A stretch of DNA of 64,000 nucleotides from Pseudosulfitobacter pseudonitzschiae (GCF_002222635.1 NZ_CP022415.1:3410001-3474000), one strand, 5' to 3'; positions 1 through 9,473 are shown, counted from the stretch's first letter. Translations and numbers: made by a program. The notes: generated from the letters alone by a model not told the origin.

Positions 1-1367
1 TCCTCAAGGTCGATGCGGCGGGTGTCTTCCAGCCCCTGCAATCCTTCAGGCAGGGTTGGAATATCGGTAAAGCTGTCGACAGGATGGGCGCGGGCATGGG
101 CGGGGTACTGCGCGATGTCATCGTCAAAGCCGGAATAGCGGTCGGGCAGGCTGCCCGGCGGCGTGGGAAAGATTTGGGTTCCATCCACATCGGCCAGACG
201 GTTCAGCGACGGGTCACCGTTGGCCCGCAGAAAATCATCCCAAGCCCAGACCGACAGATCAACGATTTCACGCTTGAGATATTCGGCTGACACCAGCCCT
301 CGCGTCCCGATTTTCGGGCAGCCGGGGCGGTCGCCCTCATAGTTCGAGACCACCGGGAAATCGACCACGAGCACCTCGGCCCCCGCCTGTTCCAGCGCCG
401 CGCGCGCCTGTTCCCACAGTGCAATAACCGACGCACGGGTTTCGATGCGCTGGCCCGTTGGGCCGCCGATACCCGCGTCACTCGCCGTGCCCGTATCAGG
501 ATCGGCATTGATATACATCGCGGGAACGCCAAACCGCTTGCCGCGCAGCGACCCGCCTGCCAGAGCAGGATAGGACGCGGGGCGCAAATCACGGACGCGG
601 GGCAGCGCCACCCATGATTGCGTGCGCCAGAAATCGCCTTGAGTGTCGGGGTCGTCAGCCACGATCACATCCAGCACCTCAAGCAGGTCGGCCATGTTGC
701 GTGTCTGCGGCACCACCACATCCATTGTCGGCACCAAGGGCCAGTTGCCCCGCACCGAGATCACGCCGCGGCTGGGGGTATAGGCACAAAGTGCGTTGTT
801 TGACGCAGGCGCGCGACCGCTTGACCATGTTTCCTCACCTAAACCGAACGCGGCAAAACTGGCAGCCGTGGCGGTGCCTGATCCGTTGGACGACCCCGAG
901 GCGAAGGCCGCTGTCAGATAATCCGCATTATAGGGCGATTCCGCGCGGCCATAGACGCCGCGCTGCATCCCCCCATTGGCCATCGGCGGCATATTGGTCA
1001 GCCCGATCAGCACCGCGCCCGCCTTGCGCAGTTGCGCGATGGCAAAGGCATCGTCACTGGCCACCAGTTCCTTGAACGCAGGCGAGCCTGCGGCGACGGT
1101 CATGCCTTTGACTTTGTAACTGTCTTTGGCCGTATAGGGGATGCCGTCCAGAGGGCCACGCGACTGGCCCGCCGCACGCCGTGCGTCAGAGGCCCGCGCC
1201 TCGGCCAGCGCATCGGGATTCAGAACCGGCACCGCGTTCAGGCAGGGGCCGCTGGTGTCAAAGCGTGCGATGCGGTCAAGATAGGTTTCCACCAGCGCGA
1301 CACTGGTTGTCGTGCCATTCTCAAGTGCTGCACGCAGATCGGCGATCGAGGCTTCTACAACATTCAT
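1..1367 (-). CDS. Amidase signature family protein, C-terminus beyond the window
   Basis: Open reading frame starting at the ATG at 1367 and running off the left edge, so about 455 residues are visible and the C-terminus is missing. The amidase-signature triad can be traced: Lys near residue 81 in PYTAKDS, the cis-Ser in GSSNGSG (about 158-164), and a likely nucleophile Ser near 183 in GEETWSSGR. The last segment departs from the usual TDxGGS form, so substrate range is open. These enzymes hydrolyse C-N amide bonds. The start ATG overlaps the agmatine deiminase stop as ATGA, which implies translational coupling and linked nitrogen metabolism. No signal peptide is seen. Family assignment is firm; the substrate is unknown. 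Confidence 0.85.
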   Translation of the reverse strand, partial: MNVVEASIADLRAALENGTTTSVALVETYLDRIARFDTSGPCLNAVPVLNPDALAEARASDARRAAGQSRGPLDGIPYTAKDSYKVKGMTVAAGSPAFKELVASDDAFAIAQLRKAGAVLIGLTNMPPMANGGMQRGVYGRAESPYNADYLTAAFASGSSNGSGTATAASFAAFGLGEETWSSGRAPASNNALCAYTPSRGVISVRGNWPLVPTMDVVVPQTRNMADLLEVLDVIVADDPDTQGDFWRTQSWVALPRVRDLRPASYPALAGGSLRGKRFGVPAMYINADPDTGTASDAGIGGPTGQRIETRASVIALWEQARAALEQAGAEVLVVDFPVVSNYEGDRPGCPKIGTRGLVSAEYLKREIVDLSVWAWDDFLRANGDPSLNRLADVDGTQIFPTPPGSLPDRYSGFDDDIAQYPAHARAHPVDSFTDIPTLPEGLQGLEDTRRIDLE

Positions 1368-2395
1368 GATACACGCGGTGCAGGCTGCTGTTGCGTGATG
1401 CAGTGGACGCCGCCGCCACGGGCAAACAGTTCGGTCGCATCAACGCCGACAATCTGGCGACCCGGATAGGCGGCTGCCAGAATTTCCTGCGCCTGCGCGT
1501 CGGTCCGCTCCTCGCCAAATGAGCAGGCGATTACGGCATCATTGATCACCAGATGGTTCACATAGCTCCAGTCGACCGGACCGTGGGCGTCTGTCAGCGT
1601 CTCGGGTGCGGGCAGATCAATGATTTCGAAGCTGCGCCCTTGGGCGTCGGTTTCGCCCGCCAGTTGGGTGCGGATCTGCTGCATAACCGCGTGGTCGGGG
1701 TGGGATGGATCGCGTTGGTCGTGCAACAGGATCACACCGGGCGACGGTATGCAGGCAATGATGTCCACATGCCCGCGCGTCCCGAACGTTTCATAATCGC
1801 GTTCCAGCCCGCGCGGCAGCCAGATCGCCTTGGTCGTTCCCAGAGTGCGCGAGATTTCTTCGGCCACGCGGGTCTTGTCAAGGTTGGGATTGCGTCCGGG
1901 GTCCAACTGGACTGTCTCGGTCAGCAGAACGGTGCCTTCGCCGTCCACATGGATGCCGCCGCCTTCGTTCACTAGCAAGGATGGCACCACCGGTACACCG
2001 GCCAGATCCGCAATAAAACGCGCCAGATCACGGTCGTTGCCGCTTTCGGTCCAGTCACCACCGCCCCAGCCGTTGAACACCCAATCGACTGCGGCCAGCG
2101 TCCCATCTGCTGCGTGTACAAATGTTGGACCGGAATCGCGCATCCAGAAGTCGTCAATCGTGCACTCGTGAATGGTGATGACTGATGACAACAACCCCTT
2201 TGCCCGCGTCATTTCGGTCGGATCGACGATGATCGACACAGGCTGGAAACCGGCAATTGTGTTGGCCACATGCGCCCAGGCGGCATAGCCAGCCTCGCGT
2301 TCGGCGCTGGTCTCGCCCAAGGTCTGCCCCTCGCGTGGGAAGGCCATCCAGATGCGGTCTTGCGAGGCGGTTTCTGCGGGCATGAGCCAGGTCAT
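1364..2395 (-). CDS. aguA: Agmatine deiminase (peptidyl-arginine deiminase family)
   Basis: 343 residues, normal for the family. AguA hydrolyses agmatine to N-carbamoylputrescine and ammonia in the cytoplasm, an arginine-to-putrescine step. The family blocks are clear: FPREG near the N-terminus, WMRDSGPTFV, FNGWGGGDW, NEGGGIHVDGEG, GHVD, and the catalytic cysteine (about Cys332) in GGGVHCIT near the C-terminus. The start is supported by an AGGAGA ribosome-binding site just upstream. The downstream gene is an amidase-signature enzyme joined by an ATGA overlap, not the nitrilase-family AguB that usually follows. Confidence 0.93.
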   Translation of the reverse strand: MTWLMPAETASQDRIWMAFPREGQTLGETSAEREAGYAAWAHVANTIAGFQPVSIIVDPTEMTRAKGLLSSVITIHECTIDDFWMRDSGPTFVHAADGTLAAVDWVFNGWGGGDWTESGNDRDLARFIADLAGVPVVPSLLVNEGGGIHVDGEGTVLLTETVQLDPGRNPNLDKTRVAEEISRTLGTTKAIWLPRGLERDYETFGTRGHVDIIACIPSPGVILLHDQRDPSHPDHAVMQQIRTQLAGETDAQGRSFEIIDLPAPETLTDAHGPVDWSYVNHLVINDAVIACSFGEERTDAQAQEILAAAYPGRQIVGVDATELFARGGGVHCITQQQPAPRVS

Positions 2396-2514
2396 AAGGT
2401 CGTCTCCTGAGGGTACGTTTTACGGCCCCTGAGGTTAGACGAATTCCCGATGCCGGTGTAAAGTCCCTTTGCCCTTGGAGAGCCCCTGCGCCGGATGTCA
2501 GTTCGGGAAAGACG

Positions 2515-3309
2515 CTAGAATGATTTGGCCTTGTCCGCAGCAGCCAACAGCCCGTCGCTGATCGACTTGGGCAGGTCCGCTTCCAGCATGGCTGTCAGCC
2601 CCGCAGCCGTTGTGCCAGCATAGTCAATCATCTCGCGGACGTGATCGGCAGGACGCGCTGCACCAGCAGCCATCATGGTTCCGGCAGCAAGGAAAAGCTG
2701 GCGCACAGCACGATCGGCCACCTCGGGGGCGATGCCCTGCCGTTCGGCATGATCTGCCATAGACTGTGCAAACAGGGCGACAAAGCCGGGCACCGGGCCC
2801 GTCATGGCGGTGAAATGGTCCAACTGGCTTTCGTCGAAAACCTCGTCTGTCTTGCCGCATGCTTCCAGAATTATCTGAACGATGTGCCGGTCGCTCGACG
2901 TGACCTCGGGGCTGGCTATCCACGGGGAATAGGCAAGGGCCAGTGATGCGGCCGGACTGCTCATCGCTCTGACAAGACGCACAGCGCCGGTGCGTGCTCC
3001 CAACTGGTCCAATGTGACACCGGCCATGACAGACATGACCAGTTTGTCAGGGGCGTGAATATGGATTTCGGGGAAAGCGGCAGGCGGCACACACAGGATA
3101 ACCATGTCGCAAGCGTCGACCAATGTCCCGTTGTCCTTGGTGATATGAACGCTGGAGTTCAGTGCAAAACCGGGGGCTTGGCCGCTTGTGTTTGAAATCC
3201 AGACCTGTGCAGGCGCAATGTTGCCGCTTGCCAGAATAGCGGTTGCGATGGCCGAACCAAGCATGCCCGACCCACCGATAATGCCGATGTTGATTGCTGT
3301 GGACACCAT
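2515..3309 (-). CDS. Pyrroline-5-carboxylate reductase-like protein (ProC family)
   Basis: 264 residues from the ATG at 3309, chosen because GGGAG lies seven bases upstream; a TTG seven codons earlier is less likely. A Rossmann NAD(P)-binding motif GIIGGSGMLG begins near residue 8. The C-terminal signature resembles the ProC dimerisation region (DYAGTTAAGLTAMLE). Family enzymes reduce pyrroline-5-carboxylate to proline with NAD(P)H. The middle of the protein is diverged, so it may be a paralogue acting on another imine rather than the housekeeping ProC. It stands between agmatine deiminase and a tRNA gene, in the same direction as both. Confidence 0.75.
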   Translation of the reverse strand: MVSTAINIGIIGGSGMLGSAIATAILASGNIAPAQVWISNTSGQAPGFALNSSVHITKDNGTLVDACDMVILCVPPAAFPEIHIHAPDKLVMSVMAGVTLDQLGARTGAVRLVRAMSSPAASLALAYSPWIASPEVTSSDRHIVQIILEACGKTDEVFDESQLDHFTAMTGPVPGFVALFAQSMADHAERQGIAPEVADRAVRQLFLAAGTMMAAGAARPADHVREMIDYAGTTAAGLTAMLEADLPKSISDGLLAAADKAKSF

Positions 3310-3434
3310 TGAAACGCTCCCGTTTTGCAAGGCTTGCAGCTTCGGGCAAGTTGCGTGCCCATGTCAAACAATCAGCTGAAACGCAATTTCGCCGCCGGAT
3401 GGCAGACCGTTGTGGTGTCTGAAAATGTTGAAAC

Positions 3435-3511
3435 TGGTCGGGCTGAGAGGATTCGAACCTCCGACCCCCTGCTCCCGAAGCAGGTGCGCTACCAGGCTGC
3501 GCTACAGCCCG
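3435..3511 (-). tRNA. tRNA-Pro (anticodon CGG)
   Basis: Minus-strand cloverleaf of 77 nt including an encoded CCA end. The acceptor stem pairs CGGGCTG with CAGCCCG, the anticodon stem encloses the loop TTCGGGA with anticodon CGG, and the T-loop reads GGTTCGAATCC. The D-arm AGCGCAGCCTGGTAGCGC is typical of bacterial proline tRNA. Confidence 0.97.
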
Positions 3512-3579
3512 ACCGTGAGGCCGCGACGTAGCGGTTTTACCCCGAATTGGCAAGGCTGATTTGCAACCGCAACCTGATA

Positions 3580-4476
3580 TCAGGGGCGGCGGGTAGCAAT
3601 CGGCGGCGTTACCGGTGCCCCCGGTTTCAGACCGGCTTCGCGGAATACAATGTACAGACCCGAGCCGATAATCAGCGCAGCACCCAGCAATGTCGGCCCC
3701 TTCGGATATTCGGAAAAGAACAGGATGCCAAAGATCGTGCCCCAGATCAGTTGCGAATATTGCATGGGCGCCACCAGCGCCGCCTCGCCGCGTTTGAATG
3801 CCTCGATCATGCACAGCATCGCCAGAAACGAGAACAGCGCAACAATCGCCAACCCGCCAAAGGCCGCGCCACTGACCGGCTGGAATGTGAACGGCATGAC
3901 CGCACCCAACAGCACGATGATGCCCAGCATCGGATAGAGAATCATCAGCGGCAGACGCTCGGACCCGCCGATGCGGCGCGACGAGATGTGCACCATCGCA
4001 TTGCCCACAGCCGATGCCAGCGCGGTCAGATGCCCAAGGTTCAGCGTGTTGGTGTCGGGCCGCAGCACGATCAGCACGCCTGCCAGTCCCACGATCACAG
4101 CCGTGGTCCGCCGCCAGTGCAAAACCTCGCCCAGAAGCGGCACAGCCAGCAGGGTCACCAGCAGCGGCGCGGCGAACAGGATCGTATAGGCTTCGGCCAG
4201 CGGCAGCACGAGAAAGGCATAGAACGCCCCGACCGTTGCAAACATCACTGCAACCACGCGGATCGCCATCCAAAGCGGATTGGCGGGCCGCAAGGTGCCC
4301 GGCGTCTTGTCGTGGATCAGCATGAAAATGACGTAGGGCAGACCCAGAAGATAGGCGAAAAACGCAATCTGTATGGCGGGAAGTGTCGCTCCCAGCGCCT
4401 TGATGATCGCGTCGTGGGCGGAATAGATCAAAGCGCCGGTCAGAGCGATTAGGATGGCTTGGATATTGCGCGACAT
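3580..4476 (-). CDS. DMT-superfamily (EamA) transporter
   Basis: 298 residues with about ten hydrophobic segments in the two five-helix EamA repeats typical of drug/metabolite exporters. The start at 4476 (MSRNIQAILIALTGALIYS) follows an AGGTGG ribosome-binding site; an ATG four codons earlier is also possible. The motif YSAHDAIIKALGA in the first helix and PLLGEVLHWRRT before the repeat junction match the family. The substrate cannot be inferred, and such carriers export amino acids, metabolites or drugs across the inner membrane. It is followed downstream by tRNA-Pro. Confidence 0.85.
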   Translation of the reverse strand: MSRNIQAILIALTGALIYSAHDAIIKALGATLPAIQIAFFAYLLGLPYVIFMLIHDKTPGTLRPANPLWMAIRVVAVMFATVGAFYAFLVLPLAEAYTILFAAPLLVTLLAVPLLGEVLHWRRTTAVIVGLAGVLIVLRPDTNTLNLGHLTALASAVGNAMVHISSRRIGGSERLPLMILYPMLGIIVLLGAVMPFTFQPVSGAAFGGLAIVALFSFLAMLCMIEAFKRGEAALVAPMQYSQLIWGTIFGILFFSEYPKGPTLLGAALIIGSGLYIVFREAGLKPGAPVTPPIATRRP

Positions 4477-4577
4477 GGGCCACCTCATAAAAAACCTGCG
4501 CTTGGCATGGCGGTAATTTCAGGCAGCTTCAAGGGGCCGGTGCGTGTGCGTCAGCGGCGTGCACGCACCGGCCGGAT

Positions 4578-5684
4578 TTACAGCGAGGCGTCGAGGGCCG
4601 CGAGGATCGCGTCGCCCATGCCGGTTGTCGAAACAGGGGTCACGCCTTCTTCGCCCAGCAGATCGGCGGTGCGCACACCATCGGCCAGCACTTTTTCAAT
4701 CGCGGCCTCCAGTCTTGCGGCTTCGTCGCCTTGGTCAAAGCTGTAACGCAGCGCCATCGCAAAGCTGAGGATGCAGGCAATCGGGTTCGCCTTGCCTTGG
4801 CCCGCGATGTCGGGGGCCGAACCGTGCACGGGCTCGTACAACGCCTTGGGGCGACCATCGGCGTTCGGTGCACCAAGGCTGGCTGACGGCAACATACCAA
4901 GGCTGCCGGTCAGCATCGCAGCACAGTCGGACAGGATGTCGCCGAACAGGTTGTCGGTGACGATCACGTCGAACTGTTTGGGTGCGCGGACCAGCTGCAT
5001 AGCGCCGTTGTCGGCGTACATGTGGCTAAGTTCGACATCGGGGTAATCGGTGTCGCGCACTTTTTGCACGACTTCGCGCCACAGAATACCGCTTTCCATC
5101 ACATTGGCTTTTTCCATCGAACAAACCTTGTTGCCACGACGGCGGGCCAATTCGAACGCAGACCGCGCCACGCGGTCAATCTCGGATTCCGTATAACGCT
5201 GGGTGTTGATGCCGACGCGTTCGTTGCCTTCCTCGAAAATGCCGCGCGGTTCGCCAAAGTAGACGCCAGAGGTCAGTTCGCGCACGATCATGATATCCAG
5301 ACCCGCAACGATGTCCTTCTTCAGCGACGAAAAATCAGCCAGTGCGTCAAAGCATTGCGCGGGGCGCAAGTTGGAAAACAAATCCATTTCCTTGCGCAGA
5401 CGCAGCAAGCCACGCTCGGGCTTTACGCTGAAATCCAGCGCGTCGTATTTGGGGCCACCCACGGCGCCCAGCAGGACGGCGTCGACTTTCAGCGCCTTGG
5501 CCATCGTGTCGTCGTGCAGCGGGGTGCCGTGTTTGTCATAGGCGGCACCGCCGACAAGGTCTTCTTCCACATCAAACGCCAGATCGCGTTTTGTGCCGAA
5601 CCACTCGATGACACGTTTGACTTCGGTCATGACTTCGGGGCCGATGCCGTCCCCGGCAAGGATCAACAGGGAAGGGTTCGACAT
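4578..5684 (-). CDS. leuB: 3-isopropylmalate dehydrogenase
   Basis: 368 residues. LeuB oxidatively decarboxylates 3-isopropylmalate to 2-oxoisocaproate with NAD+, the third step of leucine synthesis. Visible signatures are [10 protein letters not shown] at the N-terminus, the substrate-binding arginines in [15 protein letters not shown], the MADN-type loop as [20 protein letters not shown] for metal and substrate, and [14 protein letters not shown] for NAD. The start at 5684 follows a GAGGAG ribosome-binding site eight bases away; an in-frame ATG 18 codons upstream lacks one. leuC and leuD lie upstream on the same strand. Confidence 0.97.
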   Translation of the reverse strand: MSNPSLLILAGDGIGPEVMTEVKRVIEWFGTKRDLAFDVEEDLVGGAAYDKHGTPLHDDTMAKALKVDAVLLGAVGGPKYDALDFSVKPERGLLRLRKEMDLFSNLRPAQCFDALADFSSLKKDIVAGLDIMIVRELTSGVYFGEPRGIFEEGNERVGINTQRYTESEIDRVARSAFELARRRGNKVCSMEKANVMESGILWREVVQKVRDTDYPDVELSHMYADNGAMQLVRAPKQFDVIVTDNLFGDILSDCAAMLTGSLGMLPSASLGAPNADGRPKALYEPVHGSAPDIAGQGKANPIACILSFAMALRYSFDQGDEAARLEAAIEKVLADGVRTADLLGEEGVTPVSTTGMGDAILAALDASL

Positions 5685-5749
5685 GGGTTTTCTCCTCGGG
5701 AAAATAGGTTGCAAGGGGCGTAGCGCGGCGGCTTGCAAGCGTCAAGTTG

Positions 5750-6805
5750 TCACCACGCCAGATCCACCCAGACAAGATGGTGGCGGCTGGCCCTGACCAC
5801 AGCGTCGGCCATAGGGTCCGGGTGCGCAGGCCAGACAACGCCGCTGTCTGTCACTGTCCAGTCCGCAGAGGGCAGAACGTAATCTGCGCGCAGGTTTCCG
5901 GGGTATGGATCATCCCAGTCGGCGGTGTCTGTGGTGTCGCCAGTGGCAGCTGCCCCTGCGCTGGTGGGTGCTGTGTCGGTCAGCCGCGGGTCATCCAGCA
6001 ACTGGCGCATTACGTGTTTGTGCCCGTCACCGGCGGCGGGGTCCAGATTGGCATCGCCCAACAGCACAAAACGGTCAGAGGGGGCAGGACCGAACGCGCC
6101 GTCCAGATAGACCTGCCAGAACCGTGTTTCGTCGGCGTTGCGCTGGCCGTTGCGGTCTTCGGGGCCGTCAAAGACAGGCGGGGTGGCGTGATAGGTCAAA
6201 AGCGTGACGCGGCCCACTTGTGGCACGTCGATGGGCACGACCCAGTGAGCGGTGCTCGACAGGCGCTGGGCGGCCTGTGCCTTGGCATCGGGAAAGGGGC
6301 CTGCATCGGTGCGGGGCAACGTCGCCCCCGGCAGATCTGCCCAGAGCAGCCCCGAGAAATCGCGCACGGCATCGCGGGCCACCGGATAGCGCGAGAGTAC
6401 CGCCATCCCGCCCTGGCCGGAAAACGCACCATATCCCTGTGCATCACGCGGCCCACCCAGACGGCCATCGCCATCCATGTCCTGCCCTGTGGGCATTCCG
6501 GTGTTGGGTCGCAGGGCAAACTGATGAGGATAGCGCAGCCCTTGCGCGTCAAGCAACTTGGCAAAAGCAGCAAGCGCGGCGCCGGTCAGGTCGTAATCGA
6601 ACCCCTGCACCACTACGATGTCGGCTTGGGTGTGGACAAGAACCGCGACCACAGCGTCAATCTGCGCGTCCTTGCCGCCTGCGATGTCACGCAGCAGCAG
6701 ACCGGGGCCGTTCCGGGCCAGTTCGGTGTTGTAGGTGGCGATCCGTAGGATTTCAGCAAACGCTGGAAAAGACAGCAGCCCAAAGGTGCAGACCCAAAGG
6801 ATCAG
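5750..6805 (-). CDS. Secreted endonuclease/exonuclease/phosphatase family protein
   Basis: The body (about 350 residues) has the EEP fold blocks: RIATYNTEL, VVVQGFDYD in place of the usual Glu-containing motif, GGMAVLSRYPV, TYHATPPVF, LLGDANLDP, and ASRHHLVWVDL with the C-terminal His. The start is uncertain. No ATG or GTG sits before the signal-like segment LILWVCTFGLLSFPAFA; the nearest candidate is CTG at 6805, overlapping the upstream stop, while the first in-frame ATG is at 6928 inside the upstream gene. The signal peptide points to export. Such proteins are metal-dependent nucleases or phosphodiesterases; the substrate is unknown. It lies between the leuC-leuD and leuB genes. Confidence 0.75.
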   Translation of the reverse strand: MILWVCTFGLLSFPAFAEILRIATYNTELARNGPGLLLRDIAGGKDAQIDAVVAVLVHTQADIVVVQGFDYDLTGAALAAFAKLLDAQGLRYPHQFALRPNTGMPTGQDMDGDGRLGGPRDAQGYGAFSGQGGMAVLSRYPVARDAVRDFSGLLWADLPGATLPRTDAGPFPDAKAQAAQRLSSTAHWVVPIDVPQVGRVTLLTYHATPPVFDGPEDRNGQRNADETRFWQVYLDGAFGPAPSDRFVLLGDANLDPAAGDGHKHVMRQLLDDPRLTDTAPTSAGAAATGDTTDTADWDDPYPGNLRADYVLPSADWTVTDSGVVWPAHPDPMADAVVRASRHHLVWVDLAW

Positions 6806-7658
6806 GCGACCTGATAGTCGCTTTCGGCCTCGCGGGCATAGCTGCGGCGGCGCTTTTCCTCGATCATGTTGGCGACTTTGCCCATCGCGATCCCGCGCAT
6901 TAGCAGGCTGGCAGGTAGAAAGGCCCATAAGGTCAACGTCCAGATCAGGGTTTGCGGCTCGCTCAATGATATCGGGCCAAGCACCTGACCTGCAAGTTTG
7001 GCAAGAGCGGGCAGCAAGAAGGGCAGCAAGACACCCAAAATGATGTTGATCCGCGAATCTCTTTGCAGGCGTGTCAGCGCGTCACCGCCCGCAGTCGGGT
7101 CGAACAGCGGCAGGTTGATCCAAACGTTGAACGCACCGTTGCGCGACGAGGGCCAACCGAAGATACGCACCATCAGCACGAAAACTGCCGACGTAACCAG
7201 TGCTATCAGATAGCTGAGACCAGCCGCAGCGCGAATAATGCGCAACGTTTCTTCGGGCATTTCGGATGGCATCGCCAGAATCACCAGTCGCACCGGCGAG
7301 AAGGGAAAGTCGAGAATATTGCCAATCAAACGGGCAATCGATGTCATGGCCCCTGTCATCAAAGTTGGCTCGGTCCGGCCCGCGAAAATCACGGTCAACA
7401 GGAATAAGGTCACAAAGGCACCGCAGAACCGCAGACGGTTCAGTGGCGGTGCATCGCGGAATTCGATGATGGAAGGAAGATGATGGAAGGAAAATGCGAG
7501 TTATATTCGACCAAGACAAGAACTGCGGCCAACAGGGCGACTAGCACAATAATTTGCGTGGTGTCCGCAGACACCCCCGGCAATATCAGCGCCGGAGTAG
7601 CAATCATCAATGCCACCAAGAAGCCGCGCATCGCGGCACCTGTCAGTCGTGCTATCAC
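6802..7658 (-). pseudogene. Membrane protein gene split by a 14-bp duplication frameshift
   Basis: Two adjacent minus-strand frames make one protein if a single copy of a 14-bp tandem repeat (7465-7492) is removed. The upstream part starts at 7658 (MIARLTGAAMRGFLVALMIA), has two hydrophobic segments and reaches a stop just past the repeat, near 7440. The downstream part has about four membrane segments and ends at 6802. Deleting one copy joins EYNSHFPSII to EFRDAPPLNRLRF in frame, giving about 280 residues. A GTG at 7413 could still start the downstream part alone. The function is unknown. The duplication may be a real mutation, a slippage switch or an assembly error. Confidence 0.7.
7465..7492. 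repeat. Perfect 14-bp tandem duplication inside a coding region
   Basis: The unit GATGATGGAAGGAA occurs twice in direct succession (7465-7478 and 7479-7492). Fourteen is not a multiple of three, so the extra copy shifts the minus-strand reading frame of the membrane-protein gene at 6802-7658. Confidence 0.95.
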
Positions 7659-7912
7659 TTCTCGTTCCCTTCAAACTGGCCAGACGCGATACGTTGCCGC
7701 GATCTTGATCCAACTTGATCCTGCCATTTGTGGCAGCTTGCCTCATTATTGCCCAATTTGTGCCTTCTTTTGCCGGTCGGCTCAAGTTCCGGTTAAAGCA
7801 AACGTAATCCTTACGGCATTTTGAGGGAGAGGGTGGTGCCATCTTGCATCAGAAATATGGCACGAACGGGGCATTGTAGCACATTTGGTGGATAATGGGG
7901 ATGGGCGCACAA
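7659..7912. other. Non-coding stretch before the broken membrane-protein gene
   Basis: About 250 bases between the membrane-protein gene and the leuD terminator. I find no convincing gene on either strand. It is AT-richer than its surroundings and probably carries the promoter of the minus-strand genes 7658-4578, but no clear -35/-10 pair was identified. Confidence 0.5.
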
Positions 7913-7943
7913 AAGGGGCCGCAAGTATCCCTTGCGGCCCCTT
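7913..7943 (-). terminator. Rho-independent terminator after leuD
   Basis: Inverted repeat AAGGGGCCGCAAG / CTTGCGGCCCCTT (13-bp stem, 5-nt loop) about 30 bases past the leuD stop. On the minus strand it ends in a run of four T. It would separate leuC-leuD from the genes leading to leuB. Confidence 0.85.
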
Positions 7944-7972
7944 GGAATTTCACGCAGCGCAAGACGCAGATT

Positions 7973-8578
7973 TTAGACCCAAGGGCGCTGGGCGCTGGAT
8001 TTTGCTTCAAAGCTGGCGATGTCGTCGGCTTTGGCCATGGTCAGGCCGATGTCGTCCAGACCTTCCATCAGGCAATGCTTTTTGAACGGATCAACGTCAA
8101 AGGTGATAACTTCGCCATCCGACGTGGTGATCGTCTGCGCCCCAAGGTCGACGGTCATACGCGCGTTTGATCCTTTTTCGGCGTCCTTCATCAAAAGGTC
8201 GACCTGTTCCTGCGGCAACGCGATAGGCAGGATGCCGTTCTTGAAGCAGTTGTTGAAAAAGATGTCAGCAAAGCTGGGCGCGATGACGCAGCGAATGCCA
8301 AAGTCCTTGATCGCCCACGGTGCGTGCTCGCGGCTGGAGCCGCAGCCAAAGTTTGCACCAGTCACCAGCACTTCGGTGTTGCGGTAGGCGTCTTTGTTCA
8401 ACACGAAATCGGGGATTTCATTGCGGTCGTCATCATAACGCATTTCATCAAACAGATTCACTCCCAGCCCTGAGCGCTTGATCGTCTTCAGGAAGTTTTT
8501 GGGAATAATCATGTCGGTGTCGATGTTGATCATCGGCATCGGGGCTGCGACCCCTGTGATTGTTTCGAACTTGTCCAT
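7973..8578 (-). CDS. leuD: 3-isopropylmalate dehydratase small subunit
   Basis: 201 residues, normal length. With LeuC it forms isopropylmalate isomerase, which converts 2- to 3-isopropylmalate. The aconitase-swivel motifs are present: [14 protein letters not shown] near the N-terminus, [17 protein letters not shown], and [17 protein letters not shown]. The gene starts 12 bases after the stop of the glycosyltransferase-like gene, so it is probably co-transcribed with leuC, and a strong terminator follows it. Confidence 0.97.
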   Translation of the reverse strand: MDKFETITGVAAPMPMINIDTDMIIPKNFLKTIKRSGLGVNLFDEMRYDDDRNEIPDFVLNKDAYRNTEVLVTGANFGCGSSREHAPWAIKDFGIRCVIAPSFADIFFNNCFKNGILPIALPQEQVDLLMKDAEKGSNARMTVDLGAQTITTSDGEVITFDVDPFKKHCLMEGLDDIGLTMAKADDIASFEAKSSAQRPWV

Positions 8579-8589
8579 ATTTGGTGTCC

Positions 8590-9405
8590 TTATGGCTGTC
8601 GGAAGGGTTGGCCGCCAAAGTCATGGTGGACTTGCAAGGCGAAGTTGGCAATGAAAGAGCCTTCGTAGGGTACGTTGCGGCGGTGCAAGGCGCGGATGCG
8701 GCTGGAATAGAGGTGGATGCATTGCGTATCATCATGCAACCATCCGTCGACGCCACCGTGCGGGTTGAAATAGATGTCGGCCATCGACCAATGCACCGGA
8801 TTCAGAACATGACGCGGCAAGGCGTGTGCGATCTCTCCGGTTTCGGTCAATGCCCATGTCAACGCCTGCGGCCCGTAAACGGGCGGCACCAGTTTCGCGG
8901 CAGCCAGCAACTGTTCGCCCTCGGGCAGCGCCTGCAAATGCTTGCGATGCGCCGGTTTCAGCCAGGGCGGAATGAAACACGGATCGTTCAGCCGGTCCAG
9001 CAGCAGCGCAAGTGCCGCGCTGTCGTTGGGCAGACGGACAACGGCGTTGTTCACTGTGGTGGGCGACTCGTATCCGACCAGAAAGCCACCCTTGGGCGTA
9101 AAGGGCCGGTAGCACAGGCAATCGGTATCGACCCATGTGATGTCAGTTTCTTTCACCATGTGCAGGCGGAACAGATCGGCAAAAACGGTGGGCGATACCG
9201 CCTTCAACAACGCGTCCGAATAATCGTACACCTGCGATGCGGGGCGCAATGTGATGCCTTCAATCTGCGGATCGGGCAGATCGTGGGTGTGGAACAGCGT
9301 CACGGGGTGGCCATGATGGGCAAAGCTGCGCAGGGCCAGAATGTCCAGCCAGCGCAGTTCCGTTCCGACCCAAAGCGAGCCGATAGGCGTGTCGGCGGCG
9401 CTCAT
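8590..9405 (-). CDS. Glycosyltransferase-like protein with DxD motif
   Basis: 271 residues, no signal peptide. The N-terminus ([20 protein letters not shown]) and the segment [27 protein letters not shown] resemble GT32/alpha-1,4-galactosyltransferase-type enzymes, where the DxD (WVDTD, about residues 91-95) binds the metal and nucleotide sugar. The phrase GFLVGYES following it also fits. It sits between leuC and leuD in the same direction. No link to leucine synthesis is evident, so it may simply use the leu promoter for an envelope sugar-transfer role. Family call is moderate; donor and acceptor are unknown. Confidence 0.65.
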   Translation of the reverse strand: MSAADTPIGSLWVGTELRWLDILALRSFAHHGHPVTLFHTHDLPDPQIEGITLRPASQVYDYSDALLKAVSPTVFADLFRLHMVKETDITWVDTDCLCYRPFTPKGGFLVGYESPTTVNNAVVRLPNDSAALALLLDRLNDPCFIPPWLKPAHRKHLQALPEGEQLLAAAKLVPPVYGPQALTWALTETGEIAHALPRHVLNPVHWSMADIYFNPHGGVDGWLHDDTQCIHLYSSRIRALHRRNVPYEGSFIANFALQVHHDFGGQPFRQP

Positions 9406-9473
9406 GTCCGGTCGGTGTCCTGTTCTGGCTGAAGGCGCGGCATCGGTGCGGGCTTCCTCTGGCGGGTGACGCG

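Noticed and set aside
3325-3531. Protein-like reading across the tRNA-Pro gene
   Set aside because: It is the translation of the antisense strand of a tRNA ([11 protein letters not shown]-type false protein), common in automatic annotation.
3047-4483. 478-codon minus-strand frame spanning the ProC-like, tRNA and DMT genes
   Set aside because: It crosses a tRNA gene and overlaps two real genes in another frame; no motif.
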